This document shows positions 44,148 through 53,105 of a DNA stretch of 64,000 nt, in pieces (the first letter of the stretch is position 1; every line of letters starts with the position of its first letter). The notes beneath the pieces were generated by a model. It was not told the origin of the DNA. It did not search any database and was given only the letters and a program-made list of their open reading frames with translations. Position numbers and translations under genes: made by a program. Origin of the DNA: Paenisporosarcina sp. FSL H8-0542. GTDB lineage: Bacteria > Bacillota > Bacilli > Bacillales_A > Planococcaceae. The stretch covers positions 3,007,001 to 3,071,000 of the forward strand of contig NZ_CP152050.1 in NCBI RefSeq assembly GCF_038632915.1, in the 5' to 3' direction.

Positions 44148-46016
44148 TCACGCCTCGTATTTAAACCAATCCGCCATTAGTTCTTCCAAACGTTCTTCTA
44201 GTGATTTCTTTATCACTAATAAATTTTCGTATTCTTGCCAATCCGCTTCAGCTTCAATTTGAGCAGTGAGAGTCGCTAGTTCTTCTTCAACATCGGCAAT
44301 TTCCTTTTCAAAAGAACGAGGTTGTTCCTCCCGTTCACGGATAGTTTTGACTCGTTCTTCCTTTTTGACCGGTTCTTCTTTTTCAAGCGAGGTCTGACGT
44401 TCTGCCCATTTCGAACGTGCCCATTCATAGGCTCCTTCGAAGGTAATGAATGTTCCCCGATCCAACCAAGCGGTGCGAGGGAATAGTTTATTCAGGAAGT
44501 AGCGATCGTGGGAGACAGCCACTATGGTCCCTTGGAAATCTTCGAGTGCTTCTTCGAGCACTTCTCGCGAATCGATATCCAAATGGTTTGTTGGTTCATC
44601 AAGCATCAATAAATTGATGTCCTGGTGCATGAGTTGCGCAAGACGCAATCGCATCCGTTCTCCTCCGCTTAAATCTCCAACCCGTTTGAAAACGTCGGGT
44701 CCATAGAACATAAACTTCGCGAGAATGTGGCGCGCCTCCCCTTCAAATACATTGACTTCCGCTCGGAAGACATCAATGAGGCGCGCTTTCGGGTTGGCAA
44801 TCTCGAAATGTTGAGACAGGAATCCTACTCGCACATTACTGCCAAGACGTGCGGTGCCTGCATCGACTTCGAGTTCTCCACGCAGTAATTTCAGAATAGT
44901 GGACTTGCCAGTTCCGTTTCGACCGACGATTGCAACACGTTCTTTCCACCTAACATTAAAGTCAGCTCCTGCAAGCAACACATTGTCGCCGAAAGATTTG
45001 TACACTTGTTCCATGACCACCACTTCCTTGCCACTTCGTGGAGCTGCTTCAAATGATAGAGTCATTTTTTTCGGATCAATCAGCGGCTTCCGTACTTTCT
45101 CCATGCGTTCCAAAGCCCTTTCCATATTGCGTGCACGACGGTGCAAAGCAGCATTCGGCGGAACTGCTTCATTTGCCCAAAGTTTCAGGCGCTTGATGGC
45201 TTCGCGCATTTTCTTGATTTTTTTCTGCTGTTCCTCGTATTCCTGGAACTCCCGCATGATGCGTTCTTCTTTTTGGATGGCAAACGATGAATAATTGCCA
45301 TGATATAAAATCAATTCGCCTTCTTCGAGATCCGCAACTTTTGTGACGACCTGATCCAGGAAGTAACGGTCATGCGAAATGATGACGACCGTACCTTCAT
45401 AATCAACCAAATACTGTTCAAGCCATTCCACGGCAAACAAATCCAAATGGTTCGTCGGTTCATCGAGTAACAATAAATCTGGTTTCGTCAGAAGCAATTG
45501 ACCGAGCATGATTTTTGTTTGTTCTCCACCACTCAACGATGGGAATGACCGATCAACAAAGTTTTCCAATTGCAGCCCCTGTATGACCTTATCAATTTCC
45601 GATTCATATGAATATCCGTCACGCAGCGTGAATTGTTCCTGGATATTTCCATATTGACGAAGCAATCGTTCCATTTCTTCAGACGTTGCGCTGGCCATTT
45701 TCATTTCAAGGTCCGTCATTTGCGTTTGCATCTTGAGCAGTTCTTCAAAGGCCATTGTCAGAACATCGAGCCCCGTCACTTCCTCTGAGTAGGAAGGAAT
45801 CTGGGCCAAGTAGCCAGTCCGATTTCCTTTTTTGAAATGAATGCTTCCCGAATCAGGACTTTCTACACCAGCTAACAATTTAAATAGTGTAGTTTTCCCT
45901 GTACCATTACGTCCTACAACGGCTAATTTATCACCTGTTTTGATTGCCAGTGATAAGTCCTCAAAAATGATGTTTCCACCTAGCATTTTACTGATTTCCT
46001 GTATTGTACATATCAT
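44148..46016 (-). CDS. ABC-F family ATPase with C-terminal coiled coil
   Basis: A 622-residue cytosolic twin-cassette ATPase without membrane segments. Cassette 1: GRNGTGKTT, LSGGEQTK, LLLLDEPTNHLD. Cassette 2: GRNGTGKST, LSGGERMR, LMLDEPTNHLD. The linker (about residues 245-320) is long and basic, as in ribosome-acting ABC-F proteins. The C-terminal 90 residues are highly charged and predicted coiled coil, as in Uup/YfmR-type members. The upstream region has a terminator at 46089-46126 and a small ORF, suggesting attenuation. It is not clear whether this is a resistance or housekeeping factor. Confidence 0.85.
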   Translation of the reverse strand: MICTIQEISKMLGGNIIFEDLSLAIKTGDKLAVVGRNGTGKTTLFKLLAGVESPDSGSIHFKKGNRTGYLAQIPSYSEEVTGLDVLTMAFEELLKMQTQMTDLEMKMASATSEEMERLLRQYGNIQEQFTLRDGYSYESEIDKVIQGLQLENFVDRSFPSLSGGEQTKIMLGQLLLTKPDLLLLDEPTNHLDLFAVEWLEQYLVDYEGTVVIISHDRYFLDQVVTKVADLEEGELILYHGNYSSFAIQKEERIMREFQEYEEQQKKIKKMREAIKRLKLWANEAVPPNAALHRRARNMERALERMEKVRKPLIDPKKMTLSFEAAPRSGKEVVVMEQVYKSFGDNVLLAGADFNVRWKERVAIVGRNGTGKSTILKLLRGELEVDAGTARLGSNVRVGFLSQHFEIANPKARLIDVFRAEVNVFEGEARHILAKFMFYGPDVFKRVGDLSGGERMRLRLAQLMHQDINLLMLDEPTNHLDIDSREVLEEALEDFQGTIVAVSHDRYFLNKLFPRTAWLDRGTFITFEGAYEWARSKWAERQTSLEKEEPVKKEERVKTIREREEQPRSFEKEIADVEEELATLTAQIEAEADWQEYENLLVIKKSLEERLEELMADWFKYEA

Positions 46017-46088
46017 ATTTTCCGCTTCCTTTCGAATTCAGCTGGAAGCAATCCATTCTTCATTTGCAGTAGATTTATTTTTGCGTAC

Positions 46089-46126
46089 AAAAAAAGACTG
46101 CCTGAAAAGCAAGCAGTCTTTTCTCG
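46089..46126 (-). terminator. Terminator in the leader of the second ABC-F gene
   Basis: Minus-strand AAGACTGC/GCAGTCTT stem followed by seven T, 72 bp before the ABC-F ATG. It may simply end the acyl-CoA dehydrogenase operon, or act as an attenuator for the ABC-F gene. Confidence 0.75.
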
Positions 46127-46238
46127 ATGTCTGGCTCCAAGCGCCAGCCCGCGTGCCCCTTAAAAGGGGTCAGAAAGGCAATTGCCTTTCAACCGAACAG
46201 CGCCGGTGTTGGGCTAGAGTGGCGCTTTGCGCTTTTCC
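46127..46238 (-). repeat. Dispersed structured element (copy D)
   Basis: On the minus strand it begins GGAAAAGCGCAAAGCGCC and ends GGCTGGCGCTTGGAGCCAGACAT, matching copy B at both ends. Inside are two perfect palindromes, CCCCTTTTAAGGGG and GAAAGGCAATTGCCTTTC. It sits in the presumed leader of the second ABC-F gene. Confidence 0.65.
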
Positions 46239-46262
46239 ATATGGAGAAGAAAGAATGTCTTG

Positions 46263-46394
46263 TCAGCTGTGATGTGCATGTAATTTTCTAAAATTGGACA
46301 GACCTGTCCCGTTGTTAGAAATTTCATGAGTAATCGCACATGATGTGGATAAAAATTCCAGTATAAAACCACGTGCATTCACAGCGTTCTTCAT
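46263..46394 (-). CDS. Small ORF, 43 residues, upstream of ABC-F
   Basis: An ATG at 46392-46394 preceded by a strong GGAGGTGAA opens a 43-codon frame (starts MKNAVNARGFILEFLSTS, ends RKLHAHHS). A promoter TTGAAA-N17-TAGAAT lies 35-63 bp upstream. No family is recognised. It could be a small protein or a leader peptide for the ABC-F gene 250 bp downstream. Confidence 0.5.
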   Translation of the reverse strand: MKNAVNARGFILEFLSTSCAITHEISNNGTGLSNFRKLHAHHS

Positions 46395-46428
46395 TCTTTC
46401 TTCACCTCCGTTCATTCAAGTTGAGAAT

Positions 46429-46457
46429 ATTCTATCATATTTATTTATCGATTTCAA
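46429..46457 (-). promoter_or_regulatory. Candidate sigma-A promoter upstream of the 43-residue ORF
   Basis: TTGAAA (46452-46457), 17-bp spacer, TAGAAT (46429-46434) on the minus strand. It overlaps the 3' end of the acyl-CoA dehydrogenase gene. Confidence 0.55.
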
Positions 46458-47640
46458 ATGGCCATTTTGGCAACATGTTCGATAATTTTTTATCTTCACG
46501 ATACCCAAGTACATATTCCGCTTGCATAATTGTATGGATCTCGCGCGTTCCTTCGTAAATAACCGGTGCTTTTGAGTTGCGCAAGTATCTTGCGACTGGA
46601 TATTCATCCGAATAGCCATACGCACCGTGAATTTGCACAGCGTCATCTGCTGCTTGGTTCGCAAAATCACAAGCTTGCCATTTCGCTAATGAGGTCTCGC
46701 GCGTATTACGCACGCCTTTATTTTTCAGTTCACCAACACGGTAGACAAGGAGACGGCTCATTTGAAGACCTGCTTCCATTTTCGCAACCATTTGCTGTAC
46801 CAATTGGTGTTTACCAATTGGCTTGCCGAACGTTTCGCGCTCGTTACAATATTTCACACTTGCTTCAATACACGCCATGATTAAACCTGCAGCGCCTGCA
46901 GCAACTGTAAATCTTCCGTTATCCAAAGCCGACATGGCAATTTTAAACCCTTCGCCTTCTTCCCCTAAACGGTTTGTAGCCGGCACTCGAATATCATCAA
47001 AGAAAATTTCTCCCGTATTTCCTGCACGAATGCCGTACTTCCCTTTAATCGCTTTCGAACTGAAGCCTTCCATCGTGCGTTCCACAATAAACGCACTGAT
47101 GCCGTGGTGTTTCTTCGATTTATCAGTATATGCAAAAACGATGAAATGATCCGCTTTATCACAAAGGGAAATCCAAGTTTTTTGACCTTTTAAAACGTAA
47201 TCTTCCCCGTCGCGAGTCGCTGTTGTTGCCATTGCGGCTACGTCCGAACCAGCGCCTGGTTCCGTAAGACCGAAAGCACCGATTTTTTCACCTTTCGCTT
47301 GCGGTACCAAATACTTTTGCTTTTGTTCCTCTGTGCCCCACTGCATTAACGTCATGGAGTTCAATCCGATATGCACGGAGACAGCTGTACGAAACGCTGT
47401 ATCTCCCCGTTCTAATTCTTCACAAACAATTGCAAGTGAATTGTAGTCCATGCCGCTTCCACCGTATGCTTCAGGGACACAAACGCCCATGAAACCTAGT
47501 TCCGCTAATCTTTTCCATACTTTTTGATCAAATCCACCCGTTGCATCCCATTCAGCCATATGGGGAATAATTTCTGCATCCACATATTGGCGGACCGTTT
47601 TACGAAGTAATTGTTGTTCTTCCGAAAAATCGAAGTTCAT
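46441..47640 (-). CDS. Acyl-CoA dehydrogenase, possibly glutaryl-CoA dehydrogenase
   Basis: A 399-residue FAD flavoenzyme. The flavin motif FGLTEPGAGSDVAAM and WIS segment are in the middle domain. The catalytic Glu lies in VIYEGTREIH near the C-terminus, and CNERETFGKPIGKHQLVQ in the helical domain. The segment ERGDTAFRTAVSVH places an Arg where glutaryl-CoA dehydrogenases bind the distal carboxylate, and the gene is third in an operon for lysine breakdown (15 bp after the L-lysine 6-dehydrogenase stop). Conversion of glutaryl-CoA to crotonyl-CoA is therefore a reasonable inference, but a short-chain or branched-chain role is possible. Confidence 0.85.
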   Translation of the reverse strand: MNFDFSEEQQLLRKTVRQYVDAEIIPHMAEWDATGGFDQKVWKRLAELGFMGVCVPEAYGGSGMDYNSLAIVCEELERGDTAFRTAVSVHIGLNSMTLMQWGTEEQKQKYLVPQAKGEKIGAFGLTEPGAGSDVAAMATTATRDGEDYVLKGQKTWISLCDKADHFIVFAYTDKSKKHHGISAFIVERTMEGFSSKAIKGKYGIRAGNTGEIFFDDIRVPATNRLGEEGEGFKIAMSALDNGRFTVAAGAAGLIMACIEASVKYCNERETFGKPIGKHQLVQQMVAKMEAGLQMSRLLVYRVGELKNKGVRNTRETSLAKWQACDFANQAADDAVQIHGAYGYSDEYPVARYLRNSKAPVIYEGTREIHTIMQAEYVLGYREDKKLSNMLPKWPFEIDK

Positions 47641-47655
47641 GATGAGTGCCTCCTG

Positions 47656-48828
47656 TTATCCGTTACCAACCGTAGTTGATTGTTGTATGGATTCTTGAAT
47701 TTGTACGCCTCGTTTTTTCATTTCATTAATGTAGGTATCGCCAGGCACAATTTGTTCAGGTGCGTATACGCCTCGTTTTGTGATTTCCCCATTGCCGATC
47801 ATCTGTGCAACAATTGAAATCGTGTTTGCCGTTGCACGCGCCATTGCGGTTACTTGATCCGTCATATCTTTCTTCGTCACGAGTTCGTATTCATATTTAA
47901 CCAGTTCCCCATCTTTGTCACCGGACACAATTACACGTAACAGTACGGCATCTTGTTTATCACCAAGTAATAAACCAGGCGTCAAAGCGGCTTTCAGCAC
48001 TTCACGCGTACTGATTGTTTTTCCATCCACTTCAACTTTTGTCGCTTTATTTGTTAAGCCTAGATCCACCAATACTTTGAATTTTTCTGCGTGGCCTGGG
48101 TAACGTATTGTTTTATATTCGAGTGTTTCCACTTTCGGAAACGTTTTTGTCAATGTAGAAGTTCCCCCTGATGTATGGAAAGCTTCCAGTTCACCGAATT
48201 CATCAAAATGAATCGGCTCGATTTCGGAAAGGGATGGCACTTCGATCAATTCACCATTTCGGACAACGTGTGATGTGTCCGTATAATGGTCCATCACCCC
48301 GTCCAATGAAAAGACGATGTTGTATTTCAATGGACCTTCCGGTTCAACTGGAATCCCACCTACATACAGTTTGATAGATTTGACTTCATCTAACTTACTT
48401 GCACCATATCCAGATAAAATATTGATCATTCCTGGAGCTACCCCTAAGTCTGGAATGAGAGTAATGCCTTTCGCTTGTGCTTCAGAAGCCAAACTTAACA
48501 CCGCATCCGTCGCTCCTCCAATGTGACCTCCTAGATCCACTGAATGAACGCCAACTTCAACTGCTGTACGCGCTACTTTTTCGTTGAATGAATAAAATAA
48601 TGCGTTAATGACAACGTCGCCTTTGCTCATGACTTCTTTCAATTGCGCATCATCATTGGCATCTAACCGAACTGCTTCTATTTTATCGGATTGAATTTTC
48701 TCCTTAAAAGCCTGCACTTGCTCCACTTGCACGTCTGCTAAAAACACTTTTTCGACGTTTTCGCTTTTGACTAAATCACGCGCCGCTTCTTTCCCCATTA
48801 ATCCTGCACCTAATACAACAACCTTCAT
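47656..48828 (-). CDS. L-lysine 6-dehydrogenase-like, saccharopine dehydrogenase fold
   Basis: About 390 residues with an N-terminal Rossmann domain ([18 protein letters not shown]) and a saccharopine-dehydrogenase-type C-terminal domain. [45 protein letters not shown] and [14 protein letters not shown] follow the pattern I recall for Geobacillus L-lysine 6-dehydrogenase, which oxidises lysine to 2-aminoadipate-6-semialdehyde with NAD. The frame is open to 48894, but AAGGGG lies before the ATG at 48828. It sits between an aldehyde dehydrogenase gene, which could oxidise the semialdehyde, and an acyl-CoA dehydrogenase gene. Confidence 0.85.
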   Translation of the reverse strand: MKVVVLGAGLMGKEAARDLVKSENVEKVFLADVQVEQVQAFKEKIQSDKIEAVRLDANDDAQLKEVMSKGDVVINALFYSFNEKVARTAVEVGVHSVDLGGHIGGATDAVLSLASEAQAKGITLIPDLGVAPGMINILSGYGASKLDEVKSIKLYVGGIPVEPEGPLKYNIVFSLDGVMDHYTDTSHVVRNGELIEVPSLSEIEPIHFDEFGELEAFHTSGGTSTLTKTFPKVETLEYKTIRYPGHAEKFKVLVDLGLTNKATKVEVDGKTISTREVLKAALTPGLLLGDKQDAVLLRVIVSGDKDGELVKYEYELVTKKDMTDQVTAMARATANTISIVAQMIGNGEITKRGVYAPEQIVPGDTYINEMKKRGVQIQESIQQSTTVGNG

Positions 48829-48900
48829 TCTTACATCCCCTTTGTAAAACGTTTTCTTTGCATGTATATGTGATGCTGACAGTCTTTCATTCAAAACTAC

Positions 48901-50376
48901 TTAATTATCAATTTGAGCTCGTTGTAACTTACCGCTGAAGTCGACATAAATGCTCTTCCATTCTGTATAAACGTCAAGTGCTGCCACGCCGGAGTCACGG
49001 TGTCCGTTACCTGTCCCTTTTGTCCCGCCGAAGGGCAAATGAATTTCAGCACCAGTAGTGCCGGCATTTACATACACAATCCCTGTATCCAGATCACGCT
49101 GTGCCTTGAAAACAGTGTTGACGTCACGCGAGAAAATACTACTGGATAAACCGAATGAGACGCTGTTATTCACTTCGATTGCTTCGTCTAAACTCGAAAC
49201 CTCAATAAGTGAAACGACCGGACCAAAGATTTCTTCCTGTGCAATGCGACTATCTCTCGCAACGTTTGTGAATAGAGTCGGAGCATAGTAGTTTCCGTTT
49301 GCCAAATCGCCATCAGATAGAATCTCTCCACCCGCTAGCAATGTAGCACCGTCTTCTTTTCCGATTTGGACGTAATTATGGATTTTTTCCAGTGCTTTTT
49401 TGTTAATGACTGGACCGATTTTTACGGATTCGTCCATACCGTCACCGATAGCCAAACCTTTCATCGCTTCCTGAAGCCGCATTTCAAGTTCTTCTTTCAC
49501 ATCTTTATGCACAATGACGCGACTGCATGCTGTACAACGCTGACCCGCTGTTCCGAAAGCACTCCACAAAATCCCTTCAACCGCCAATCCAAGATCTGCG
49601 TCGTCCATGACGATGACGGCATTTTTACCACCCATTTCAAGTGATACTTTTTTCAAATGACGACCGCCACGTTCAGCAACCGAACGACCTGTCTCAGTCG
49701 ACCCAGTAAATGAAATGACTTTCACGTCCGGATGTTCGATCATCGCAGTTCCAACATCTGCCCCTGATCCGAATACAATGTTCGCAACGCCTGCTGGTAG
49801 TCCTGCTTCTTCAAACACTTTCGCCATTTCATAAGCCATCATCGGTGTTTCCGTTGCTGGCTTCCATAAAAACGTATTGCCAGCAACAATCGCAGGGAAT
49901 GATTTCCACGTGGCAATCGCAACCGGGAAGTTCCAAGGCGTAATGAGCCCAACCACACCGATCGGAGCACGTACGCTCATCGCAAACTTATCAGCCAGTT
50001 CCGATGGCGTCGTTTCGCCGAACAAACGGCGGCCTTCACCTGCCATGTAGAATGCCATATCGATTCCTTCCTGTACTTCTCCGCGACCTTCTTCAATGAC
50101 TTTTCCCATTTCTTTCGTCAACACTTGTGCAAGATGCTCTTTCTTTTCTTTCATAATACGCCCAATTTCATATAAATAATCTGCCCGCTTCGGTGCAGGG
50201 ACCAGCGCCCATTTTTTCTGCGCTTCCTTTGCTGCCAAGACAGCTGAATCCACATCTTCTTTAGTTGATAATCGCACTTGCGCTAACTCTTCTCCATTAG
50301 CAGGGTTAGTCACAGGAACGTACTTTGCATCTCCAGCTTCCTGCCACTTTCCACCGATGTAATTGTTCAATTGCAT
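48901..50376 (-). CDS. Aldehyde dehydrogenase, likely 2-aminoadipate semialdehyde dehydrogenase
   Basis: A 491-residue NAD(P)-dependent aldehyde dehydrogenase. [13 protein letters not shown] and [11 protein letters not shown] bind the cofactor, the general base lies in [12 protein letters not shown] and the nucleophile in [18 protein letters not shown] and the C-terminal [17 protein letters not shown] complete the family pattern. As first gene of the lysine operon it would oxidise the semialdehyde made by the next gene to 2-aminoadipate. AAAGGGG precedes the ATG, and a perfect cre site lies 21 bp upstream. Confidence 0.88.
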   Translation of the reverse strand: MQLNNYIGGKWQEAGDAKYVPVTNPANGEELAQVRLSTKEDVDSAVLAAKEAQKKWALVPAPKRADYLYEIGRIMKEKKEHLAQVLTKEMGKVIEEGRGEVQEGIDMAFYMAGEGRRLFGETTPSELADKFAMSVRAPIGVVGLITPWNFPVAIATWKSFPAIVAGNTFLWKPATETPMMAYEMAKVFEEAGLPAGVANIVFGSGADVGTAMIEHPDVKVISFTGSTETGRSVAERGGRHLKKVSLEMGGKNAVIVMDDADLGLAVEGILWSAFGTAGQRCTACSRVIVHKDVKEELEMRLQEAMKGLAIGDGMDESVKIGPVINKKALEKIHNYVQIGKEDGATLLAGGEILSDGDLANGNYYAPTLFTNVARDSRIAQEEIFGPVVSLIEVSSLDEAIEVNNSVSFGLSSSIFSRDVNTVFKAQRDLDTGIVYVNAGTTGAEIHLPFGGTKGTGNGHRDSGVAALDVYTEWKSIYVDFSGKLQRAQIDN

Positions 50377-50396
50377 GTACCTTACCCCTTTCGATT

Positions 50397-50410
50397 TGAG
50401 AACGCTTTCA
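50397..50410 (-). promoter_or_regulatory. CcpA cre site upstream of the lysine-catabolic operon
   Basis: TGAGAACGCTTTCA fits the cre consensus TGWNANCGNTNWCA at every defined position. It lies between the aldehyde dehydrogenase start codon and the upstream promoter region, where CcpA binding would block transcription when preferred carbon sources are present. Confidence 0.65.
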
Positions 50411-50552
50411 CTTTACTTATTCGACACATGGTCGTTTAAACCTTTCAATTTTTTGAAAAAACGGATTATTTATAAATAGTGACGTTTGATGAAACTTTTT
50501 GTTGCGAGAAGCGTATGAATGAGTAGATTAAATTACTGGAGGAATGTGACGC

Positions 50553-51350
50553 ATGAACAACCACGAAATTGATTACAAATTACACGGTGACGATATGCAG
50601 TTTGTGGAAGTAGAACTCGATCCAAAAGAAACGGTTGTTGCAGAAGCAGGCAGCTTAATGATGATGGAAGACGGCATCTCTATGGAAACTATTTTCGGAG
50701 ATGGCTCTTCTTCAGGAGGAGGAGGAATCATGGGCAAACTGATGGGTGCCGGTAAGCGTATGCTTACAGGAGAAAGTTTATTCATGACGACATTCACTAA
50801 TAACGGATCTGGCAAAAAACATGTGTATTTCGCTTCCCCATATCCAGGAAAAATCATTCCAATGGATTTGAGTGAAATGGGCGGCAAAATCATTTGTCAA
50901 AAAGATGCGTTCCTGGCAGCGGCTAAAGGCGTATCGGTCGGCGTTGAATTCCAACGTAAACTTGGGACTGGTTTCTTTGGTGGTGAAGGCTTTATCATGC
51001 AAAAGCTTGAAGGTGACGGACTCGCATTCGTTCATGCTGGAGGTACTATTCATAAGAAACACTTACAACCTGGCGAAGTGTTACGTGTCGATACAGGATG
51101 TTTAGTGGCAATGACCAAGGAAGTTGATTACAACATTGAAATGGTGCCGGGCGTAAAAACGGCGTTGTTCGGTGGAGAAGGATTGTTCTTCGCTACATTG
51201 CGTGGACCAGGAACCGTATGGATACAATCGTTGCCATTCAGTCGATTGGCAAGCCGAGTCTTTGCAGCAGCCCCACAAATTCCTGGCGGCAGCTCAAAAG
51301 GTGAAGGTAGCTTGGCAGGCGGGCTATTTGATATATTAGGCGGGAAATAA
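50553..51350 (+). CDS. TIGR00266/AIM24 family protein
   Basis: A 265-residue, Gly- and beta-rich cytosolic protein of the TIGR00266/AIM24 family, which forms trimeric beta-rich assemblies of unknown function. It shows the expected [13 protein letters not shown], the Gly-rich [26 protein letters not shown] loop region (broken here over residues 52-75), [21 protein letters not shown] and a C-terminal low-complexity GGS tail. GGAGG lies 10 nt before the ATG. Divergent from the lysine operon and ended by its own terminator. Confidence 0.88.
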   Translation: MNNHEIDYKLHGDDMQFVEVELDPKETVVAEAGSLMMMEDGISMETIFGDGSSSGGGGIMGKLMGAGKRMLTGESLFMTTFTNNGSGKKHVYFASPYPGKIIPMDLSEMGGKIICQKDAFLAAAKGVSVGVEFQRKLGTGFFGGEGFIMQKLEGDGLAFVHAGGTIHKKHLQPGEVLRVDTGCLVAMTKEVDYNIEMVPGVKTALFGGEGLFFATLRGPGTVWIQSLPFSRLASRVFAAAPQIPGGSSKGEGSLAGGLFDILGGK

Positions 51351-51361
51351 ATAAAGTTACT

Positions 51362-51397
51362 GACAGTGTGCCTTTAATGGTGCACTGTTTTTTTGTG
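51362..51397 (+). terminator. Terminator after the AIM24-family gene
   Basis: ACAGTGTGCC/GGTGCACTGT with two wobble pairs, followed by seven T. Confidence 0.75.
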
Positions 51398-51476
51398 GTT
51401 GCGTCATTTATTCCCTTGCACCAGTAATTCCCCCATATATCTACCTTCTGATTTGCTCTTTACGCTTCGCTGTAAA

Positions 51477-51507
51477 ATAAAAAACCTGATACGTATTCGC
51501 ACCAGGC
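51477..51507 (-). terminator. Terminator after the MFS gene
   Basis: Minus-strand 9-bp stem CCTGGTGCG/CGTATCAGG (two wobbles) followed by TTTTTTATTTT. Confidence 0.8.
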
Positions 51508-51518
51508 ACTTAATCAAT

Positions 51519-52715
51519 CTATGAAACTTTCATTTTCCTTTTCATCCGCCATAAGAAATAAAGCACCGGCAGGATTAACGACGCAGAAGAAGTAATCCCT
51601 CCTGCAATGGACGTGTACAACGCCAGCATGCCGACGAGTGGTCCACCGGCAATCTGTCCGAATGCATCAAGCTGCCCAAACATGGAAAGTGTTGTGGCAC
51701 GCCCTTTTGATTCTATGCGTTCATTTGTAACGATGCTCATCAATGGATAGTTTACGTTTCTCAGTGCACTTGTCACCCAATACATGGCTACCGCCACCCA
51801 GAAATGACCTGTCCAGGCGAAAGCAATCATCGTTGCAATCAACACGGTGTTAGTAATCAATAATACATGTGCATAACGTCCTTTGACATGTCTCTCGACG
51901 AAACGAAGGATCACGATATTCAGTAAAAACGCGACCGCATAAAATGTACCGAACCAATAAACGTTCTCACTTTCCGACAACTGGTAGTCCACAATGAAAT
52001 GGGCGCCGTACAAACGATCGAAGCCTTCGCTGGCGAGCCCCCAAAACAATGTAACCATCGCAATACTGACCAACACTGTGTTCCCGCGAATTTGAGAAAC
52101 ACCAGCTTTGATGGTGTTCACCATATGCGTGACACCCGAAACACCTTTTTCACGAGTAACTCTAACAAACTTTGTTTCAGGCAGCTTGATGAAAGCCCAT
52201 ACCGCCATGACAATGAGCATGATTCCCGCAACAATAATTGCAATTTGTACGGACCAAATCGCTGCGATGGTCACACTTGCCAGAATTGCCGCAAAGCGAG
52301 CCAAGGATGAAAACTGCGATCCACGTAAGAACGTCTTTTCCAAACTTTTAGCGTTCAGTTCATCAGCAATCCAAGCTTGTTCCGCCCCGCTGATGAATGT
52401 CCAGCCGATTCCCCACATCGCAGAAGCTACCGCAATTGCCCAAAACTCAGGCGTACTGCCTTCCAAAACATGTGCTAACCCGATGACGAGTGTTCCGAAA
52501 GCAAGTGACCTTTTCCGTCCGAAATGATCCGCAAATAAACCTGTGGGCATTTCAAACAGTAAAACAGACACTTCCATAATCGTACCGATCAATACGAGTT
52601 GCAAAGCATTCAATTCCGCTTGAGTTACATAGTAAATGGCGTTTAATGTGAACACCATCTGAATGAAAAACGACCGTGAACTTGTTAAAGTGTAATAAAA
52701 ATTTTGTATACTCAA
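51519..52715 (-). CDS. MFS exporter with attenuator-type leader
   Basis: A 398-residue, 12-helix major facilitator protein. Motif A between helices 2 and 3 reads GLFADHFGRKRSL, and an acidic EMPTG in helix 2 is typical of drug exporters. A positive cytoplasmic loop (about residues 180-200) separates the halves. The start is TTG at 52713-52715, 9 nt after GGAGG. That ribosome binding site lies in a long hairpin, preceded by a 17-codon leader ORF and a strong promoter, which suggests inducible expression. The substrate is unknown; a ribosome-targeting drug would fit the leader. Confidence 0.85.
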   Translation of the reverse strand: MSIQNFYYTLTSSRSFFIQMVFTLNAIYYVTQAELNALQLVLIGTIMEVSVLLFEMPTGLFADHFGRKRSLAFGTLVIGLAHVLEGSTPEFWAIAVASAMWGIGWTFISGAEQAWIADELNAKSLEKTFLRGSQFSSLARFAAILASVTIAAIWSVQIAIIVAGIMLIVMAVWAFIKLPETKFVRVTREKGVSGVTHMVNTIKAGVSQIRGNTVLVSIAMVTLFWGLASEGFDRLYGAHFIVDYQLSESENVYWFGTFYAVAFLLNIVILRFVERHVKGRYAHVLLITNTVLIATMIAFAWTGHFWVAVAMYWVTSALRNVNYPLMSIVTNERIESKGRATTLSMFGQLDAFGQIAGGPLVGMLALYTSIAGGITSSASLILPVLYFLWRMKRKMKVS

Positions 52716-52725
52716 TTCTAATTTC

Positions 52726-52762
52726 CTCCGATTTTTTGATTTGGGTTAAAATCAAATCGGAG
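52726..52762 (-). promoter_or_regulatory. Ribosome-binding-site sequestering hairpin
   Basis: In the mRNA, CTCCGATTT (52762-52754) plus GATTT (52753-52749) pairs with AAATC (52742-52738) plus AAATCGGAG (52734-52726): 14 pairs, a 3-nt bulge and a 6-nt loop. The 3' arm contains four of the five bases of the GGAGG ribosome binding site (52729-52725) of the MFS gene. Confidence 0.7.
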
Positions 52763-52770
52763 TTCACATT

Positions 52771-52824
52771 TTATCCCAACATGCCCTCCAATTTGTATGC
52801 TGAAGCCAATGTTGTTCTTTTCAT
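52771..52824 (-). CDS. 17-residue leader peptide upstream of the MFS exporter
   Basis: ATG at 52822-52824, AGGGAGAG 9 nt upstream, TAA at 52771-52773; product MKRTTLASAYKLEGMLG. Its codons 11-13 (AAA TTG GAG, 52794-52786) can pair, with one wobble, with the same CTCCGATTT segment that otherwise sequesters the MFS ribosome binding site. The stop codon is 8 nt before that segment. No homologue is known to me; the call rests on position, ribosome binding site and RNA geometry. Confidence 0.6.
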   Translation of the reverse strand: MKRTTLASAYKLEGMLG

Positions 52825-52855
52825 ATGCTATCTCTCCCTCTCTAAAACTTTATTC

Positions 52856-52884
52856 ATTATAATTTCTATTCAGAATATTGTCAT
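52856..52884 (-). promoter_or_regulatory. Sigma-A promoter of the leader-MFS transcript
   Basis: ATGACA (52879-52884), 17-bp spacer, perfect TATAAT (52856-52861) on the minus strand. Transcription would start near 52849, about 25 nt before the leader ATG. Confidence 0.7.
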
Positions 52885-53053
52885 GGTTTTTTTAGATACA
52901 GAAGAGCGGATTTGGTGTGGGTAAATTAATCAGAGTATTTTATTCGGCATGAATGAACTTAGGGGTTCCTTGTTAGGATTCTTCAGGGCGTTCTTCCTGG
53001 GAGCCGGTGCAACACTTGACCGAGCTTTATTCCCATTCACCCATTTTTCCCCA

Positions 53054-53087
53054 ACAAAAAAGGCTGCCAGTAACATCGGCAGCCCCT
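53054..53087 (-). terminator. Terminator after the VOC gene
   Basis: Minus-strand GGCTGCC/GGCAGCC stem followed by six T. Confidence 0.8.
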
Positions 53088-53105
53088 ACTATCTTTCACA
53101 GTTTG

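Noticed and set aside
44854-45294. 146-codon plus-strand frame inside the second ABC-F gene
   Set aside because: Antisense shadow of a strongly conserved gene; no ribosome binding site and biased composition.
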